Of a DNA stretch of 5,715 nt, positions 1 to 5,715 are shown one piece after another; the first letter of the stretch is position 1, and each line of letters opens with the position of its first letter. This stretch comes from Neisseria lactamica (GTDB lineage: Bacteria; Pseudomonadota; Gammaproteobacteria; Burkholderiales; Neisseriaceae). The stretch spans positions 1 to 5,715 of the forward strand of contig JUNU01000183.1 of the NCBI GenBank assembly GCA_001067655.1. Reading direction: 5' to 3'. The notes below the pieces were generated by a model. It did not search any database, was not told the DNA's origin, and saw only the letters and a program-made list of their open reading frames with translations. The translations under genes and the position numbers were made by a program.

Positions 1-1
1 T

Positions 2-121
2 CCCGTGGGAGAGAGTTAGAGAGAGGGCAACAAGCCGCAAGGCTTGTATTGGGGAGATTGCGGTGTTGGGAAAGGTTGCCGCCATTCAGAGAATGCCCTC
101 TCCCCAACCCTCCCCCACGGG
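2..121. repeat. Intergenic inverted-repeat element, about 120 bp
   Basis: Positions 2-29 are the reverse complement of 94-121 at 24 of 28 positions, enclosing a 64-bp centre. All four mismatches are A in the left arm opposite C in the right arm (10/113, 14/109, 18/105, 20/103), so a transcript of the minus strand could pair across all 28 positions using G-U wobbles. The right arm also belongs to a tighter palindrome, 108-116 with 119-127. No gene is visible in the element; a TTG-initiated frame across it (49-234) has proline/arginine-rich, repeat-like composition. It resembles the small structured G/C-tract repeats found between genes in Neisseria and related bacteria, but I cannot name a family. 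The left edge lies at the window start, so the element may extend further upstream. Confidence 0.6.
30..47. repeat. Hairpin with GCAA loop inside the inverted-repeat element
   Basis: A perfect 7-bp stem, ACAAGCC (30-36) with GGCTTGT (41-47), closes a GCAA loop (37-40). GCAA is a GNRA tetraloop when read on the plus strand, which makes an RNA hairpin plausible. Nearby, GGCAAC (26-31) could instead pair with GTTGCC (75-80), so alternative folds exist. There is no T-run after it, so it does not look like a terminator. Confidence 0.5.
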
Positions 122-127
122 GGAGGG
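108..127. repeat. G/C-tract palindrome
   Basis: CCCTCCCCC (108-116) and GGGGGAGGG (119-127) are perfect reverse complements separated by two bases. A real RNA or cruciform hairpin would open at least one further base pair at the tip. No T-tract follows, so it is better described as the core of an interspersed intergenic repeat than as a terminator. It overlaps the right arm of the larger inverted repeat and competes with it for pairing. Confidence 0.6.
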
Positions 128-244
128 AGCAGGTTGCAGCAGATTCATGCGTTGCAGGGAAAATAGAGAACGCGTGCGTGCATACAGCACACACTCTATA
201 TGCGGGCTACAGCTTGCTTATTTTTAATTTATGAAAGCGTCTCA
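128..244. other. Leader region upstream of the nuclease-like gene
   Basis: No gene or clear sigma-70 promoter is recognised here. The sequence moves from repeat-derived G-rich DNA to AT-rich DNA at about 215. The only translation signal is GAAAG at 233-237, seven bases before the ATG at 245, which is a weak but correctly placed ribosome binding site. An in-frame ATG at 200 would add 15 residues (beginning MRATACLF), but it has no such site and would start in flanking intergenic sequence. Confidence 0.4.
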
Positions 245-1237
245 ATGAGCATTTTTAAAATTAATATAAACAATCAAACTTCTACCATGCTGGAATTAAA
301 AGCATTCAAAGACAATCACATAAAAGAGCGGGATGTACAGAACATTATTAAATCTAATCCTCAAATTTTAGGCGAAGATTTGCTTATTATTAGTGAAGAA
401 TTAGCTCCATGTGAAGATTCTAAAAAACGGTTAGATTTATTAGCACTGGATAAATCTGGGAAACTGGTTGTAATAGAACTGAAACGGAATGACGACGGTT
501 TTCACATGGATTTACAAGCCATCCGCTATGCCTCAATGATTAGGTTATTTAGTATCCAAGACGTTATAAGGCATTACCAAGATTACACACAGGGAAATGC
601 AGAGGAAGATTTTACCGATTTCTTAGACCAAGAAATCGACAAATTAGATTTTGATAACATTAGAATTATTTTGGTCAATCAAGATTTCTCCAGAGAATTA
701 ACCAATTCTGTATTATGGTTAAATGAGCAGGGCTTAGATATCAAATGTATCAAGATTACTCAGTATGAAATAAACAACGAGCTGATTTGGGATGTAGATA
801 CTATTATTCCCGTCAAAGAGACCGAAGAATACCAGCTAAAAATCAAAGAAAAGAAAAATTCAGACCAAGAAATAAAACGTGAAATTAACAGCAGAGATTA
901 TACAAAATACACATTTAACGGCAAATCTGACCTAACAAAAGGCCGTTTGGTTTTGGAAGTTGTTAGAAAATATTGCAAAGACTACCCAGAAGCCAACTTT
1001 GCCAAATTGAGTCAAATTTTCCCTAAAAAATTACAAGGCTCAAATGGTGTATTGAATATATTTAGCGAGCTTAAAGATTATCAAAAAGAAGGTAGATTTT
1101 ATATTAAGGATGAAGAAATCATTCAATTAAAAAATGGTGAACAAATATCAGTTTGTTCACAATGGAGAAAAGATAGTATTGACAATTTTATTGAACATGT
1201 TAAGCAGACTCTTGGTTATGAAATAGTTGCTCAATAA
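245..1237 (+). CDS. PD-(D/E)XK nuclease-like protein (NucS/DUF91-like) with unnamed C-terminal domain
   Basis: This is a 330-aa protein, probably a DNA-cleaving enzyme or a derivative of one. What is seen: an early acidic helix ERD (E28), RLDLL (D64), VVIELKR (E78-x-K80) after a hydrophobic strand, then DLQAIRYAS with a Q91xxxY95 pair. This order is the classic PD-(D/E)XK core plus the QxxxY helix of NucS- and RecB-type nucleases, and all key residues are present. Residues 140-190 continue with alternating strands and helices. A lysine/glutamate-rich linker at about 190-215 leads to a second domain (about 217-328) containing FNGKSDLTKGRLVLEVV, a FPKKLQGSNGVL stretch and a C-terminal helical tail; I recognise it only as a recurrent bacterial module without a name. 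No signal peptide or membrane segment is visible, so it should be cytoplasmic. The start at 245 is preferred to the in-frame ATG at 200 because GAAAG precedes it. The gene is much more AT-rich than carB, suggesting horizontal acquisition. It lies 39 bp upstream of carB on the same strand. The substrate is unknown; a role in restriction or phage defence is inference. Confidence 0.8.
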   Translation: MSIFKININNQTSTMLELKAFKDNHIKERDVQNIIKSNPQILGEDLLIISEELAPCEDSKKRLDLLALDKSGKLVVIELKRNDDGFHMDLQAIRYASMIRLFSIQDVIRHYQDYTQGNAEEDFTDFLDQEIDKLDFDNIRIILVNQDFSRELTNSVLWLNEQGLDIKCIKITQYEINNELIWDVDTIIPVKETEEYQLKIKEKKNSDQEIKREINSRDYTKYTFNGKSDLTKGRLVLEVVRKYCKDYPEANFAKLSQIFPKKLQGSNGVLNIFSELKDYQKEGRFYIKDEEIIQLKNGEQISVCSQWRKDSIDNFIEHVKQTLGYEIVAQ

Positions 1238-1276
1238 TGAAATTTAAAAACCTGAATATCTTGTGAGAAAGTAAAA
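1238..1276 (+). promoter_or_regulatory. carB leader and ribosome binding region
   Basis: This 39-bp spacer separates the nuclease-like gene from carB and has no terminator, so read-through into carB is possible. GAGAAAG at 1265-1271 lies five bases before the carB ATG and is the likely, modest ribosome binding site. No convincing -35/-10 pair fits in the spacer, so carB is transcribed either from within the upstream gene or together with it. Confidence 0.45.
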
Positions 1277-4492
<3,216 letters not shown>

Positions 4493-4518
4493 ATCTGAAT
4501 CGGATTTAGCTTAAACAA

Positions 4519-4558
4519 AAGGTCGTCTGAAAATAAGACTTATCTTTCAGACGACCTT
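4519..4558 (+). terminator. Hairpin terminator built from paired DNA uptake sequences
   Basis: AAGGTCGTCTGAAA (4519-4532) pairs perfectly with TTTCAGACGACCTT (4545-4558), giving a 14-bp stem. Within the loop ATAA (4533-4536) pairs with TTAT (4540-4543) past a single bulged C. The 12-mer AGGTCGTCTGAA occurs at 4520-4531 and inverted at 4546-4557. Uptake sequence pairs facing each other after a gene are a well-known neisserial terminator design. It begins 27 bases after the carB stop. The downstream sequence on the plus strand is AT-rich without a strong T-run. On the minus strand the exit sequence TTGTTTAA is more T-rich, so it may also stop antisense transcription. Confidence 0.9.
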
Positions 4559-4708
4559 ATATATTGCCTGCCGAAAGAGACAGTTTCCTTATGAAGCAAA
4601 TTTATCGATATAGCGTGTTAAGGCTAAATTAGGCAAGGTGGCGAGGGTACTGGTTTAAACTTAAACTACTTCGTTCAAAATTAGCGTATTCATTAGAAAG
4701 AAACCGCC
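4559..4708. other. Intergenic region between carB terminator and helicase gene
   Basis: There is no coding signal. The stretch around 4631-4670, with GGCAAGGTGGCGAGGGTACTGG followed by TTTAAACTTAAACTACT, resembles from memory a common neisserial intergenic repeat that reads roughly as a GGCGAGG block, GTACTGGTTTAAA and then a TTTAATCC-like tail. If so, this copy is decayed. A promoter for the helicase gene should lie here; TTAAAC at 4661-4666 is a possible -35 box but no convincing -10 box follows at the right distance. Confidence 0.35.
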
Positions 4709-5659
4709 ATGCTACAAAACTGGCTGAGATATTGGAAAAGCACCCTGCTTTACTCGGATATCCGACCCATAGAAATTTCACACAACCCTTTTAAGGTGGA
4801 AAGCTACAAGGATATAGACACTATTGGGAAAAACCTCGCTAATGAACTATGGTCGGAAAGTGGAAAAGGGAAAAGCACCTCAAAAATCGAAATTCTCCTA
4901 TGTCCGGCACAATCTCCGCTTACTGTAGAAATGCAGCAGCAGAAAAATGAATCAATTTGCTTATTTTGGATTCCTGCGTTGATAGACAGGGAAGGTAGGC
5001 TTTCTATATCCATGAATTGGAACAATCGTCCTAAAACACCTTTTTTCATACGGGACTGTTTGACCCCAAATCCATCTAATTTTTATGCCATAGGTTCAGA
5101 AAGAAATGCGACTAAAGCGTTAGAACAAGAAAAATTTGATACAAATTCTTGGTCTGAATATTGGGAAAAATGTGAAAGAATTTTCAAAGAAGTATCAGAA
5201 AAATCATTTGAAGAATTTAATAGTTTTTCCGAAAAATCAGTTTACGTAGAGCTGATGCCTTTACGTAATCTCAGCAACAATATTTTAAAATTGTATGATT
5301 TTTTGACTGACAAAGACGAGCTTACCAATAATCATCCACTCTTAAACAAGCTCCTTTGTCCTCAAACCGAAAAACAGCCTTACCCTGACGATCATGCTGT
5401 TTGGTTCAACACAAATCACATTGGGCAGTTCAGCGGAGAATTTCCGCTTGCCACTTCACAACGAATAGCTCTGCGTGCATTTACCGACAGCCAAACAGGG
5501 GATATTTTGGCGGTAAATGGACCACCAGGAACGGGCAAAACCACGTTGTTGCAGTCAGTTATTGCCAATCTGGCAGTGCAGAGTTTATTGAATAACGAGC
5601 CACCGCCTCTAATTTTGGCCAGTTCAACCAATAACCAAGCGATTACCAATATTTTAAAC
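4709..5659 (+). pseudogene. SF1 (Upf1/DNA2-like) helicase, 5' part, apparently interrupted by an IS
   Basis: The first 317 codons of an AT-rich gene are visible. It probably encoded a cytoplasmic ATP-driven DNA or RNA helicase. Residues 1-240 (beginning MLQNWLRYWKSTLLYSD) form an N-terminal region with no motif I can name, acidic and helical around 140-200. Then come a Q-motif-like PLATSQRIALRAF (Q251), strand GDILAVN, Walker A GPPGTGKTT (271-279) and motif Ia LILASSTNNQAITNIL (301-316), as in Upf1/DNA2/NAM7-type (AAA_11) helicases. Family members usually continue after motif Ia with an aspartate-serine-phenylalanine type sequence and need several hundred more residues for Walker B and domain 2. 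Here the frame instead enters GGGFAFEVQLS, which coincides with an IS30-like DNA end. The ATG at 4709 is the only usable start, because a TAG lies in frame at 4694, and AGAAAG (4695-4700) precedes it. The frame is formally open to the window edge, so a continuing fusion or an intact gene cannot be excluded. Confidence 0.65.
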
Positions 5660-5715
5660 GGTGGCGGATTCGCATTTGAAGTGCAACTTTCCATAACAGA
5701 AAAGGCCAGTATGCG
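5660..5715 (+). mobile_element. Left end of a probable IS30-family insertion sequence (partial)
   Basis: The sequence GGCGGATTCGCATTTGAAG (5663-5681) followed by TGCAACTT matches what I remember of IS30-family terminal inverted repeats, which share a TGAAGTGCAAC core. About 30 bases later AGAAAAGG (5697-5704) is a good ribosome binding site six bases before ATG at 5711, where a transposase could begin; only five bases of it are in the window. This spacing between terminal repeat and start is as expected for IS30 elements, such as those known from Neisseria. The exact left boundary could be 5659-5665. The right end, target duplication and transposase are outside the window, so the call rests on the end sequence and on the abrupt loss of helicase similarity. 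Confidence 0.6.

Noticed and set aside
171..203. GCGTGCGTGC-rich stretch as a possible operator or CRISPR-like repeat
   Set aside because: Only a 4-bp stem can be drawn and there are no regularly spaced direct repeats.
49..234. TTG-initiated 61-aa frame across the first repeat
   Set aside because: It lies over the inverted-repeat element, has repeat-driven proline/arginine composition and no convincing ribosome binding site.
200..244. Upstream in-frame ATG as the start of the nuclease-like gene
   Set aside because: No ribosome binding site precedes it and the added 15 residues look like translated intergenic DNA; ATG 245 has GAAAG seven bases upstream.
231..248. Five-codon frame (MKASQ) overlapping the start at 245 by ATGA
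   Set aside because: Far too short to support; an overlap of this kind arises easily by chance in AT-rich DNA.
1237..1266. Nine-codon frame MKFKNLNIL between the nuclease-like gene and carB, overlapping the previous stop
   Set aside because: A leader peptide controlling carB is conceivable, but there are no regulatory codons (such as Arg runs) or attenuator hairpin, so nothing supports it.
4804..5049. Antisense frame opposite the helicase gene
   Set aside because: It opposes a well-supported plus-strand frame with continuous helicase-type features downstream.

Overview
The window looks like a chromosomal segment of a commensal Neisseria. The main reasons are a full-length carB of the neisserial/beta-proteobacterial type (1071 codons) and, just after it, two facing copies of AGGTCGTCTGAA. 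That 12-mer is the DNA uptake sequence (DUS) dialect I associate with the N. mucosa/N. sicca group. Species assignment is an inference from this motif.

Layout: (1) Positions 1-244 are non-coding. They hold a roughly 120-bp element with 28-bp imperfect inverted ends and an internal hairpin with a GCAA loop. (2) Positions 245-1237 encode an AT-rich 330-aa protein. Its N-terminal half has the landmarks of a PD-(D/E)XK (NucS/RecB-like) nuclease, and its C-terminal domain has no name that I recognise. (3) Positions 1277-4492 are carB, the large subunit of carbamoyl-phosphate synthetase, complete and GC-rich. (4) Positions 4519-4558 are a DUS-pair hairpin that serves as the carB terminator. (5) Positions 4559-4708 are intergenic and contain what may be a decayed neisserial repeat. 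(6) Positions 4709-5659 are the 5' part of an AT-rich superfamily-1 (Upf1/DNA2-like) helicase gene. (7) From about 5660 to the window end the sequence looks like the terminus of an IS30-family insertion sequence, whose transposase probably begins at 5711. If so, the helicase gene is interrupted inside conserved motif Ia.

How it fits together: carB is a housekeeping gene for pyrimidine and arginine synthesis, and its partner carA is not in the window. In Neisseria the carA-carB gap is known to be large and variable between strains, so the nuclease-like gene immediately upstream of carB is probably cargo of that gap. carB is thus flanked on both sides by AT-rich accessory genes (nuclease-like and helicase-like). 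Each could belong to DNA defence or DNA maintenance, but carB and a terminator separate them, and nothing here shows that they form one system.

The points most worth checking are the helicase/IS junction, the unnamed C-terminal domain of the nuclease-like protein, the mixed DUS dialects and codon-usage shift inside carB, and the one-sided G-to-A divergence in the arms of the first inverted repeat.
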